Positions 22,160 to 33,190 are shown, counted from the stretch's first letter. The stretch: DNA of 64,000 bases from Rhododendron vialii (GCF_030253575.1 NC_080566.1:6953501-7017500); one strand, 5' to 3'. Notes: generated by a model not told the origin, from the sequence alone. Made by a program: numbers and translations.

Positions 22160-22791
22160 TCGTTTCCATCTTGTTTTAATAAAGTGAAAGCCTTATTTAT
22201 TATTCTATAATTGGTCTTAGTCCGATTCAAAATGAAAACAATATGAGCGTTTTGTTGAAATATTTTTTTTTCCCGATCAATTGAGGGTAAAATGTTCATG
22301 TATTTTGATGTGCAAATTAATTTTCATTGGAACCAACTCGATAGGAAAGTAGATTGGACAAGCTTTCTATTGGTTCAAACCTCGAGCGAATTGGAGTTCG
22401 GGAGTGTCTGGGCAAGTCCGCAAAGTTGAGACTTGTTGTGGAATTTCAAGAAGCGCCCAGGGCGCATTTAGATGCGTCTGGGCACGAAGGATTGCGCCTG
22501 AGACGCATTAATGCTGCTCAAACTTTGCGGACTTGCCCCGGACACCACAAATTGCAATTTGAGCGTAGTTTGAACCGTTAGAAAGCTTGTCTAATTTACT
22601 TTCTATCTAAAGTAGTATGGATAAAAAATCATTTGTACATCAAATGAAGTGACCATTTTACCCTCAAATGGTCAAAATATGATTCATTCCTGTAAAACGC
22701 GTGTATGTTTCTCATTTTAAGTTGGATCAAGACCCATTGTATATCAATAAATAGAAATTTTAAAGTACTAAAAGATGGTGGAATCCAGCCA
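22160..22791. mobile_element. Foldback element, copy H
   Basis: Both arms present. The loop has AAGCGCCCAGGGCGCATTTA. Confidence 0.8.
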
Positions 22792-23307
22792 TAAAAAAAT
22801 TTGCGTTTCGTTCAAGAAAACTTGATGGAAACAAGACAACTACAAAAATCGCCGAAGTCTATGAGCACTTCGTGAATCCGTGTATCCCAATTACATTGTA
22901 GAGATCAAGACCAATGAATCTTGTGGCCGGGCACTCTCACAAAATGAACGAATAACATAGGATCATACGCAATAACATTACGAAAAACTCTTTGGAGGAG
23001 CACCCCTCTGAGATCGACTCCCTCAGGTTATCACTCACCCTCACCACAAGTCTTGCCCTGGGTGAATACTGATGATGAAACGGTTTTTGATTATTTGGTA
23101 AAGTGTTGTGAGCCCAATGAATTTTGTTGTCGGACACTCTTACAGAATGAACGAATATCCTAGAACTGGGGATGTAGGCATCAAATAAAACTTAGAATGT
23201 GTAAATTGGGTGCGAAAATGTACTTTAGCCTTTGTCGCTCTAATGATCTTTAAATCACTCTCCCTTTGACTACATTTACATAAACAAAACGTCATTATTT
23301 AAGTAGT

Positions 23308-23824
23308 TCATTTCCATCATGTTTCAAAAAAGTGAAAGCCTTATTTATTATTTTATAATTTGCCTTATTTATTTATTATTTTAAATTGGACAAGCTTTCT
23401 ATCGGTTCAAACCTCGAACGAATTGGAGTTCGAGAGTGTCTGGGGCAAGTCCGCAAAGTTGGGACTTCTTGTGGAATTTCAAGATGCGCCCGGGGAGCTT
23501 TCAGATGCGCCTGGGCGCGCCTGGGGAGCTTTCAGATGCGCCTGGGCGCGAAGAATTGCGCCTGAGACGCATGAATGCTGCTCAAACTTTGCGGACTTGC
23601 CCGGAAACCCCAAATTGCAATTTGAGCGTGGTTTGAACCGTTAGAAAGCTTGTATAATTTACTTTCTATCTAAAGTAGTTTGGATAAAAAATTATTTGTA
23701 CATCAAATGAAGTGACCATTTTACCCACAAAGGGTCAAATTATGATTCATTCCGGTCAAAATATGACCCATTGTATATGAATAAATAGAGATTTTATAGT
23801 ACTAAAACATGGGGGAATCCAGCC
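23308..23824. mobile_element. Foldback element, copy I, internally deleted
   Basis: The outer part of the left arm is lost (23,375-23,390 joins ATTATTTT to AAATTGGACAAGCTTTC). The loop is expanded by a direct repeat of GGGGAGCTTTCAGATGCGCC (about 23,493 and 23,523). Confidence 0.75.
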
Positions 23825-24627
23825 ATAAAAAAATTTGTGTTTCGTTCATGAAAACTTGATAAAAACAAGACAACTACAAAAATTGCCGAAGTCTATGAGC
23901 ACCTCGTGAATCCGTGTATCCCAATTACATTGTAATTACTGCTGAATTTATTGAGTATAAGATTGCTTAGTTTCCCATCCTTTAATAGGGGTCAAGGTTG
24001 AACATCTTTATTCCTTCCCTTAAAACATGATGATCAAGATATTTCAATAATGAGCGCTATATCATTCCTCAGACGAGAAGCCTGGCTAGGTGTTCGACCA
24101 TGGCTAAATACTTTCACAAGTACTCTCTTTCATGAAAACCGTCTACCGTGTGAGAGTAACAAAATAATTTTCTAGTTAAAGTCTCTACACATAAAGAGCC
24201 TAACCTGCAGAAATCTTATAGGCAGCAAATCCTCTATGTCTCATGGTCGTGGAGTGCATCGAGGATCAATACCAAACACTCACACACAAATTAAGAGAAA
24301 CTTAATTATTATAGGATCATACACAATAACATTACAAAAAACTCTTTTGAGGAGCACCCCTCTGAGCTCGACTCCCTCAGGTTATCTCTCAACCTCACCA
24401 CAAGTCTTGCCTTGGGTGAATCCTGATGACGAAACGGTTTTTGATTATTTGGTGAAGTGTGGTGAGCCCAATGAATCTTGTGGCCGGGCACTCTTACAGA
24501 ATGAAGGAATACCCTAGAACTAGGGACGTGGCCATCAAATGGAACTTAGAATGTGTAAATGGGTGATGATCTTTGAATCACTCTCCCTTCGACCACCTTT
24601 ACATAAATAAAACCTCAATATTTTCAT

Positions 24628-25274
24628 TGTTCGTTTCCATCAAGTTTTAATACAGTGAAAGCCATATTTATTATTAAATAATTGGTCTTAATCTGATTCA
24701 AAATGAAAACAATACGAGCGTTTTATTGAAATAATTTTTTTCCCGACCAATTGAGGGTAAAATGGTCATATATTTTGATGTTCAAATCAATTTTCATCAA
24801 AACCAATTCAGTAGGAAAATAGATTGGACAAGCTTTCTAACGGTTCAAACCACGAGCGAATTAGAGTTCGAGAGTGTCTGGGGCAATTCCGCAAAGTTGG
24901 GACTTGTTGTGGCATTTCAAGATGTGCCCGGGGCGTAATTAGATGAGCCTGCGCGTGAAGGATTCCGCCTGAGACGCATTAATGCTGCTCAAACTTTGCG
25001 GACTTACCCCGGACACATCCGAACTCCAATTTGTTCGTGGTTTGAATCGTTTGAAAGCTTGTCCAATTTACTTTCTATCCAAAGTAGTTTGGATAAAAAA
25101 AATCTTTTGTACATCAAAATAAGTGATCATTTTACCCTCAATGGGTCAAAATATGATTCATTCCGGTAAAACGCGTGTATGTTTCTCATTTTAAGTTGGA
25201 CTGTTGGATCAAGACCCATTGTATATGAATGAATAGAAATTTTAAATTACTAAAAGATGGCGGAATCCAGCCGT
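24628..25274. mobile_element. Foldback element, copy J
   Basis: Both arms present. The GC loop is partly mutated (GATGTGCCCGGGGCGTAATT), consistent with C to T decay. Confidence 0.8.
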
Positions 25275-25335
25275 AAAAAAATTTGCATTTCGTTCATGAA
25301 AACTGAATAGAAACAAGACAACAACAAAAATCGCC

Positions 25336-25886
25336 ATAGCCACTAAGGCTAAAACATGTTCTACGTTCAATTTGGTAATAAATTACTTTTTAAAGTAATT
25401 TCTTATTTGCTTAAGTGTTTTACAATGTTCATAGAGTATCCAAACTTTATCATAGCGGGGCTTAAATTTTTTCAAATTCAAATTTGGGTGTCTTGCTAAA
25501 ACAACCAACACAACAAAAATTTAGAATATTTCCAAATGAGAACACCGAAAAGGATTAACAACTATCATCTTTAGTGCTGCCACTAGGGATTTCTGACATT
25601 CTCAAAATATTCTTAATCCGAAGACATTGGTAAAGTGATGGTGGTGTAGTAGGAGAAAAGGGAATAGAAAAGGACTTTGAGATTAAATAGCTCCTTCATC
25701 TCCTTTCGAGAACAACACAAAAATTAAGAAAAACAAAACATTTGCTCAAACTTCTTCAAGGCTTGGCTATGCAATTATCTGCACATCATGATCATATATT
25801 TCTCAGAGTATTTGGGTGTTGGGCAATAATTGGTTCGTAAAGTGTCGCTTCACTCAAAAAAAGTGGACTGAAATATCGTTGTATTT
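25336..25886. repeat. Right inverted arm of block 2, left piece
   Basis: Matches 14,040-14,590. It is cut at 25,886 by the solo LTR and resumes at 28,556. The 5 bases TATTT at 25,882-25,886 are the target duplication. Confidence 0.7.
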
Positions 25887-26084
25887 TGTAGAGACCCGTA
25901 AAAAAAGAAATTTTTTTTTTAAGAAATGTTACAGTCGTTGGTAAAGGCAAAATTAGTAGAAAACGAGAAATGACGCGGTTATTTAATTTGGGGTAAATTT
26001 GCTGGAAATTAGAAGTTCGGGATGCAAATGTAAAGTGCATTGGTGTGTGTAGGGAATTATGTTCCCCCACTTGTTTCTTTTTGG

Positions 26085-26406
26085 GGGCGACTATTCGCAG
26101 CCCCGTATTTTCTCTCTTAGCCCACTACATTTCGGTAAATAGTTGTTGAAAATCATACATAACATTTCGGTAAATAGCTATTGAAAACAAGATTATATTT
26201 CGGTAACTACATGTCGAAAATATGTTCAACCTTCGGTAAACAACTGTCGAACATACATTTTCGGTAAATAGCTGTTGAAAAAAATATTATATTTCAGTAA
26301 TTGTATGCTGAAAATGTATTCCAACTTCGGTAACTAACTGTCGAATATAATTGGAAATTTTTAACAGGCTAAGGGAGAAAATACGGGGCTGCGAATAGTC
26401 CCCCCC
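26085..26406. mobile_element. MITE nested in the solo LTR
   Basis: Inverted ends of about 35-40 bases: GACTATTCGCAGCCCCGTAT on the left is mirrored by ATACGGGGCTGCGAATAGTC on the right. Between them are about five tandem phrases of the type TTCGGTAAATAGCTGTTGAA. I could not settle a target duplication. Confidence 0.8.
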
Positions 26407-26437
26407 TTCTTCTTTCCCAGGCACACCCACACACATC

Positions 26438-26441
<4 letters not shown>

Positions 26442-26503
<62 letters not shown>
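26442..26503. repeat. (CT)n microsatellite in the solo LTR
   Basis: About 30 CT units, just right of the nested MITE. Confidence 0.95.
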
Positions 26504-26505
<2 letters not shown>

Positions 26506-27409
26506 TGATTTCATCTACTTGGGGCGTGATTCCAGACAAAGTCCAAGAATTAAAGTTGTTCTATGGAACGAGGGCTACCTATCCATCCAAGAAAAATTAC
26601 GATCGGGGCACGTGGGAACTCGGTTGACTCGGTCAAAGGGTTGGGTTTTGCTCAAAACCCATGAGGTAGGGATTTCCTATGCTTGTTATGCGTTTGTATG
26701 TTGATTATGTTGATAGATCGTGCTTAAAATCGTTGTTTGAGGCTATCTCTTTCATTTCCGAAATTTTGCAGAACAAAGTCTTTGTTTTTGGGATTTTACG
26801 CCTTCTTAAGCTTAGAATTGAATTTTGGCTCCTTCGTATGAAATAGAGTAGACTTAAAGCCCATTCTAATTCCGCTAGAATCATATGAAACCGTTGAGAA
26901 TTGAATTAATGGTGGATTTTAGAAAACTGGTCACGAATCTGTCACGTTGTTGTTTGACAGATTCGTATTGCTTCTGTAAATGCCTGTTTAGCCATATTTC
27001 GAGTGCGAATTTGACTAGGGTTCCTTCGCATCTTTTGTACCTAGTTTAATTGCACAGCTATCGGGACTAGAATCGTTCAAAAATATTAAGAACTCGATTT
27101 ATGGGGATTTTTAGAAGATTGCCCTGTAATCTTAAAATCATTCCTAAGTTTGAAAGATCATATCGTATGACTCGTCGAGCGTATCTGTGCCACTGGTTTT
27201 TGTTAGCATAGTTGGAGTATCGTTGTAAAGGTCATAGTAGCGTAAAGGAGTTCGTGAACATCATAGACTATAAGGAATATTGTGACATGCATAATTGGTA
27301 GAGAAGTACTTGTCTGATTAAATTGAGAAATGACTAGATGGTTTGGTGTTTGTAAATTGGAAACGCGAATTGAAATGTGAATAACAAACGGACACAACGA
27401 GAACATTCA

Positions 27410-27662
27410 GGACTCATCGATGGGTGAGTGTCTGGCAGAGGACATCGGGGTCCTTTAACTGGCCCGGCAGGAGCTAAATGCTCATATTGGATACTTCCGG
27501 ACTCATCTATGGGTGAGTGCCTGGCAGAGGACTTCGGGGTCCTTTAACTGGCCCGGCAGGAGCTAAATGCTCATATTGGATACTTCAAGACCTCCTTATG
27601 GGTAAGGTGACTGGCAGAGGACATCGGGGTCCTTTAATTGGCCCGGCAGGAGCTTAGGCTCA
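27410..27662. repeat. Three tandem copies of a unit of about 88 bp in the solo LTR
   Basis: Three units each contain GGCAGAGGAC(A/T)TCGGGGTC and GGCCCGGCAGGAGCT, starting near 27,411, 27,499 and 27,588. A short (GGTTTT)n run follows at 27,706-27,737. Tandem blocks of this kind are common inside long plant Gypsy LTRs. Confidence 0.85.
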
Positions 27663-28555
27663 AACACATGATACGAAATTGGTTTATGAAGTTGATAAAA
27701 GAGATTTTGGTTTTGGTTTTGGTTTTGGTTTTGGTTAAAGGATTTTGATAAAAATCCTTTGGCATTCTAAGCGAATCAACGGTTTCAGGTATTTGGGCAC
27801 AAATCAACGGATTTCGGTATTCTGGCTCGAATCAACAGAGTGAGTATTTTTCTACTCTGTTTTGATATAAAAAGGAATGAGAAAATGAAATTGCATGGTA
27901 ATGAACGAAAGACGAATGAGAACTAAACGTGGTATTTATAAATATCAAGATTTGTGATAACAAATGAAATGTGACTAAAACTGTTGAGGACGACTGAAAC
28001 CCAAATTAATGGTATGTTTAGGCTGAAGTAGGAATATTAGCAATTCTAGCTTAGTGTGCGAATGGTTAGGATTGTCTAGAATCCCTTGGCTGTAGTATGC
28101 TGCATGTTGAGGATCATGTGAACTTTGGGCTTATCTGTTGATATTCATTCACACTTGAGGCATAACTTATTATATTTTCATATAACTTGAGTATAGAATT
28201 ATCTACTGGGCGCATGTATGCTCAACCCTATCATTTTCAGGTACAAAAACAAGGAAGTTGGCATGGCGTGCATATTGTACATATTGATCATGTCTTTCAA
28301 AGGTATAAAAGAGGCGATTATTTGCATTTGATTTGAAAGAAGTAATTTGGAAAGGCATTTGATACAGCTGTAATATTATTTTCTTCAATCATTGGCATTT
28401 CGATAACTTGAGGCCATTGAGCCAAAAATGTAATATTTGAATCTTATTTGAGAACAGGGGAAAGGAAGATCTTTTGGGTATTAATTGTATTATTACGATG
28501 ACTTTATTTATCAAAAGAGTATTCTTTATTTATGTTGAAAATCGAGGGTGTGACA

Positions 28556-28812
28556 TATTTTGAGGAAATAACATCATCCAACCTGGTTTTGGAGGTGTAT
28601 CGTTCATAATTAAGGGAGAGCGCGGTTCCGCGTGCCTCAAACACCCCCACAGACTTTTCGAAGATATTTTGGTTGACTGTTTGATTACTTTTACTGGTGT
28701 CATTATGCAATTCTTCTAGCATAAAATCCTACATAATCTCACATAGAATATAAAATTTTCAACCGTACCAAATTGGACAGGCAATAAAAAAAAATACCAA
28801 ATTGGACATGAC
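28556..28812. repeat. Right inverted arm of block 2, right piece
   Basis: Continues the sequence broken at 25,886 and matches 14,595-14,850. Confidence 0.7.
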
Positions 28813-28814
28813 AT

Positions 28815-28917
28815 GTTGATGCGCCGGGCGCAACTTAAATGTGCTGGGGCACACTCGAATGGCACCTGAGGTGCATGTGATGCCGCAAATATTTTTAATT
28901 TGTTTTTTACTGAGTTT
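28815..28917 (+). repeat. GCGCC-palindrome repeat, partial copy h
   Basis: Same truncated form as the copy at 14,855-14,952 (GATGCGCCGGGCGCAACTTA), with the same junctions. Confidence 0.65.
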
Positions 28918-29007
28918 TAGACAGTAAATAGCTGACACATCTGCGGATGTCAAGCAAATTTATTTGGTTCTAGACATGAAGTTGAAGAATCCTTTGAACT
29001 TGGTTTG

Positions 29008-29203
29008 GGTGAGGTGCGCCAGGCCAAGGCAATAGTGCAACACCAAAGCGACGCATGAGAGACCCACGTAGGCGTACCGTAGTGGGCCCTCCCCCTCAAA
29101 AAATTAATTTAATAAAGAGCGAGCCGATGGCCCACATATCAAATATTAAACAAATAAGAATAGATACTACACTGGATCTTAGCCAGAAGGCCGAGAAAGC
29201 TAT
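29008..29203 (-). ncRNA. U2: U2 snRNA copy 4, full length, variant
   Basis: The minus strand begins at 29,203 with ATAGCTTTCTCGGCC, then GGCTAAGATCCAGTGTAGTA, GATATGTGGGCCATCGGCTC, Sm site AATTTTTTG and the 3' stem-loops to CGCACCTCACCC, with a 3' box CAAACCAAGTTCAA at 28,994-29,007. It has the best promoter of the four. It shares GATCCAG and TATTTG with copy 3, so both descend from one variant. It also has ATAGC for ATACC at the 5' end and TATTTGAT for TATCTGAT, leaving stem IIa with wobble or mismatch pairs. Possibly expressed; whether it works in splicing is uncertain. Confidence 0.8.
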
Positions 29204-29222
29204 GTCTTCCTTTCTCTTGGGC

Positions 29223-29280
29223 TATTTATTTTATAGTCACATTTTCTCTCCTCGTTATTCTGCATAGTCGATGTGGGAAA
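29223..29280 (-). promoter_or_regulatory. U2 promoter, copy 4
   Basis: The USE TTCCCACATCG (29,269-29,279) matches the plant consensus except the first base. The TATA box TATAAAATAAATA lies at 29,223-29,235. About 33 bases separate the two, the Pol II spacing. Confidence 0.85.
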
Positions 29281-29935
29281 CAAACCCCAAAATTGCAAAC
29301 TGGGTTTTGCTTTACTGGGTTTGTGCCGTCAGTTCGACTCGGTTGTTTGAAGCCTATGAGCACATTGTGAATCCATGTATCCCAGTTACATTGTAGTAAC
29401 TGTTGAATTTATTGAGTATCAAGTTGCTTAGGATAAACCACACCCCACCCCCCCGAAATTAGCTCTATAGATAGCTGGTTTTCCATCCTTTATTAGAGGT
29501 CAAGGTTGAACGTCTTTCTTCCTTTGATAATGAGCACTATATCATTCCTCGGATGAGAAGCCTGGCTAGGTGTTCGACCATGGCTAAATACTTTCTCAAG
29601 TTCTCTCTTTCAGTAACCGTCTACCACATGTGGTGTGAGAGGAACAAAATAATTTTCTAGGGAAAGTCTTTAGACATAGAGAGCCTAACCTGCAGAAACA
29701 TTGTTGACATCAAATCCTCTATGTCTCAAGGTTGTGTAGTGCGTCGAGGATCAAAACCAAACACTCACACACAAATTGAGAGAAACTTAACTATTATACG
29801 ATCATACACAATAACAATACGAAAAACTCTCTTGAGGAGCACCCCTCTGAGCTCGACTCCCTCAGGTTATCTCACACCCTCACCATAAGTCTTGACTTGG
29901 GTGAATCCTGATGATGAAACGGTTTTTGATTATTT
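29281..29935. repeat. U2-upstream repeat unit, copy K
   Basis: Standard U2-upstream sequence with a degenerate C-rich tract (29,440-29,454), the CCTCGGATGAGAAGCCTGGC segment and the start of a unit (ACTCTCTTGAGGAGCACCCC, about 29,826). The unit breaks off at about 29,935 in GGTTTTTGATTATTTG and PPR coding sequence begins. Confidence 0.7.
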
Positions 29936-32417
29936 GTGTATTTCTGCAATACAATGATGGATGTGTATGTGAAATGTGGGTACATTGGTTATGCTTGTCG
30001 GGTGTTTGATGAAATGTCTGAAAGGGATTTGGTGTCCTGGACTACAGTGATTTTGGGTTATGTTTACGAAAGAAATGTAACTGATGCTTTTGAATTGTTC
30101 CGTGAAATGCAATTGAAGTTGGAACCCGGTCCGGTGACGGTGGTGGTCATGTTGCAAGCGTGTTGTTCTTATAGAAGACTGGTTGAAGGGAGGCAATTGC
30201 ATTCTTATGTGATGAAAAGAGGGTTTCTGATTACGGGTTCTCTTCAGAATTCAATTTTGAAAATGTACAGTAATGCGGGTAGTATCAATGAGGTAGAAAT
30301 CTTTTTCAGTGAAATTGAGAGAAGGGATGTTGTTTCGTGGAATATCTTGATTTCTTGGTACATCTCAAGAAAGGATATTATGTGTAGGGGGCCAAATTTC
30401 CCTCAGTTCATAAGGTCCAAAAGGGGTACCGTCATATCTCGGAAGGACCATAAGGTGTTATCTTTGTTCATATTTAAGTTTCAGGACTTTCATTTATTAT
30501 CTTGCCAAAGCCACATCATTATAGCCAAACGATTTCAACAAGTAAAGTATTATTCCACAAGTATTGCCGAACATTTGTCTTAAGTACGCTCGGGATTCTT
30601 TATATCGCTCGGCAGTTCTTAGTATCGCTCGGCAGTACATAGTATCGTTCGGCAGCTCTTTGTATCGCTCAAAAGTTAATTCTTTATGTTGCTCGGAGTA
30701 CTTCACCAGCTCGACAGACATCTTTATCGTTCGGTAAAATATACGGTCGCTCGCTATTGCTCGGTATATGGACGCGGTAAGTTGTGACCTTCTGGAAGTT
30801 TCTAGAAGCTTCCTTGGCACTTTTACCTAGCTTACTTCCTAAGTCTCCTAAACTTTCCATTTATAGTAACTTTCTATTAATAGCTTTTACTTAGTCGTTA
30901 AGTTACACTCACCTCTTTCTCTATATAACCAAAGCTCTTCCCTCAACTAAGGTACACAACACTCCTCTCCTAACTAAATGGCTTATATTCCTTGCTTTAT
31001 GTTTCGATTTATCTTCCCCGGGTACTAACTAGCTCGTCGGAGGCTCTACCCGGAGGAACCCCCCTCCGGTTTACAGGTACTAGGCTCGGCGCCAACCACC
31101 CCAAGCTCGGAAGACACATTTCCAGACTCGGCGAGCCCCTACACCGTTCAACAGAAGGAGGAAAGGATTTAAGTGGAATTCACTCCCCACATTATGGAAG
31201 TTGACAAGTGCTTTAACAAAATGCAAGGTGAAATAAGGCCTAGCAGTGAGACATTGACCTTGATTATTTCAGCTTCTGGGAAAAATGGTGATCTTTTTCA
31301 GGGCGAAAGATTGCATGGTGTTGCTATTAAAAGTGGACTTTATGACAATGTTCTTCAAACTTCATTGTTGGATTTTTATGCAAAGTGTGGGGACATGGAG
31401 GTAGCAGCTCAAATTTTTGGAGAAATTCCCTTTAAGAATAACATTACTTGGAGTGCTATGATATCACGTCTCGTTGATGGAGGGCATTTTGAGGATGCCA
31501 TAGAACTATTCCGGCAAATGCGCAACGGAAGTACAGAACCTATGGCTGAAATCTTTAAAAGCCTTGTCGTTATGTATACCCTTATGGGCGCGCTGAAACT
31601 GGGTAAAGGAATCCACGCTTACCTTATCAAGAATTTACTTTCTAATTCCCCTGAAGAAGATACTCCCTTAGAAACCTCTATCTTAAACATGTATGCAAGA
31701 TGTGGAAGCTTTTCTTATGCTAGAATATTTTTTGATAGGATGGTCAATAGAGATCTTGTGACATGGACGTCGATGATTGAGGGCTGTGGAGCCCATGGGC
31801 TAGGTTTTGAGGCCCTGCAACTTTTTCATCAAATGGTGGAAGAAGGCATAGAGCCGAATAGTGTGACCTTCTTGAGCTTATTATCTGCCTGTAGCCACTC
31901 TGACATTCTAAGTAAAGGTTGTGGAGTCTTTTATGCCATGAAATAGAGATTTGGAATGGAACCCGATCTGAATCATTACACTTGTGTCGTGGATTTGTTG
32001 GGTCGATTTGTGAAGCTCAAAGAGGCATTAGCTATAATTCTAAAACTAGTGGCTTTTTCGGATGGTAGGATTTGGGGCGCGCTATTTGCAGCCTGTAGAG
32101 TTCATGGGAACCAAACACTAGGGGAATATGCAGCAAAAAGGCTCTTGGATTTGGAACCCAGTAATGCTGGCTATTGCACTTTACTTAGTAACATTCAAGC
32201 TGTTGATGAAAGGTGGGATGAAGTTGAAGAAGTGCGGAGACGTATGAAAGACAACGATTCGATGAAGGAGCCCGGGTGGAGCTGCGTCGAAGCCAATGGA
32301 TTGATCCATGGTTTTGTGTCTTGTGATCGGTTACACCCACAAATTGTCGAAATTTAGGAGACAGTGGATGTTTTAAGCAGGAAAATGCATGAAGTTGGTT
32401 GTAAATTGAATAGCTGA
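29936..32417 (+). pseudogene. PPR protein pseudogene (PLS class, E motif), split by a solo LTR
   Basis: PPR proteins bind organellar RNA in plastids or mitochondria. The 5' part (29,936-30,382, 149 codons) shows PPR motifs such as Y-V-K-C-G and D-L-V-S-W-T, and R-D-V-V-S-W-N. The 3' part (31,197-32,417) continues in the same coding phase with more motifs, then M-E-P-D-L-N-H-Y and an E-type end (E-P-G-W-S-C-V-E). The N-terminal half, including any transit peptide, is missing: coding starts abruptly where the repeat unit ends. An 809-bp solo LTR lies inside. Two in-frame TAG codons follow (31,944-31,946, where the 5.7-kb copy has TGG; and 32,355-32,357, shortly before the natural TGA). It is dead, but more intact than the other PPR pieces in the window. 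Confidence 0.85.
30383..31191 (+). mobile_element. Solo LTR, 809 bp, fossil
   Basis: Starts TGTAGGGGGCC and ends CTCCCCACA, flanked by a perfect 5-bp duplication TTATG (30,378-30,382 and 31,192-31,196). A TATA box (CTATATAACC) lies near 30,921. No coding internal region remains, so it is a solo LTR. The family is probably Ty3/Gypsy, not certain. It contains a repeated phrase of the type ATCGCTCGGCAG (30,600-30,660). It entered the PPR gene after that gene arose. Confidence 0.85.
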
Positions 32418-33190
32418 TTTCTTGAGCTATTGAATTACCCTAACTTTCATCGAGGAATTCCATCGAACAAGAACACATTTACTGTAATTTTCCATTTTGA
32501 TTGCACCCAGATGAAGTCCTTTGACATAGATGTTAACCATGCAAGGTTTTACTATTTCGCTAGCTAAACAATGTCTACTCCCAAAACATTTGAAGTACCC
32601 CGTGTACACAAGTTTATCCACACATATCCTTCCACAAAACATTTTTCAATCCAAACATGGAATACGGTGTCGTCTTCTCTCTTCTTTTTTTATATCAACA
32701 GTCAAGCATCGCATATCATTTCAAAGGCCTAACAACACTTACGACACAAGGGTAAACACCGTGGAAATTAGTTTATCCACTAATGTGCCTCATCCCTTCT
32801 TTGCAAATGAAACCTTTACATTCAAATTCACACAATCAATCAAATCAGCAGTTCCAACTCTTTTAATGAGGAATTATTTGCTCAACATTTCATGAATGCA
32901 CAATGCCCCTCCCGACCAATTCGGTCATGAGCTCATAAGTTTCATTTCCGAATCCTTCCTAGGTTCACATGTACACTTTAGGATTCAATTTAGAACACAT
33001 TTTTAGGGAGTGCATTGGAGATGCTCTCTTATCAAGTAATTATTAGATGGTCTTGAGGCACCGTCGCGTGGTTTCCCAACGCCCTTTTCACCACACATTC
33101 ATGTGATATACATAACACTTTTTCCTAAGCCTCACGAAAACATATAGTGAAAAGGATGTGGTGACACCGCCACATAGCTAAGAAGAAACC
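32418..33190. other. No gene recognised
   Basis: Spacer between the U2/PPR region and the F-box array. No supported open frame, repeat or RNA gene. Confidence 0.4.

Larger units (their letters stand above)
20186..25335. repeat. Array 2: four tandem units (G, H, I, J)
   Basis: Units of about 1.3-1.5 kb begin at roughly 20,190, 21,713, 22,982 and 24,340, each with a form of ACTCTCTTGAGGAGCACCCC, and each contains a foldback element. Between some units lies the U2-upstream segment (GGATAAACCCC, GGGGTCAAGGTTGAACGTC, TTCCTCGGA). Unit H begins with a short repeated start (21,713 and 21,907). No protein gene; the many short frames are not conserved between units. Confidence 0.75.
25887..28555 (+). 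mobile_element. Solo LTR, about 2.7 kb, probably Ty3/Gypsy, fossil
   Basis: Starts TGTAGAGACCCG and ends GAGGGTGTGACA, flanked by a perfect 5-bp duplication TATTT (25,882-25,886 and 28,556-28,560). The interrupted host sequence is intact as one piece at 14,590, which proves an insertion. No gag-pol frames and no second LTR, so it is a solo LTR left by recombination. Large LTRs with such ends fit the chromovirus/Tekay group of Gypsy (inference). The insertion is younger than the block duplication, because the 14.6-kb copy lacks it. Confidence 0.75.

Noticed and set aside
417-25000. Numerous frames of 60-120 codons in the left half
   Set aside because: They lie in repeats and foldback arms, are not conserved in frame between copies, and match no family I know.
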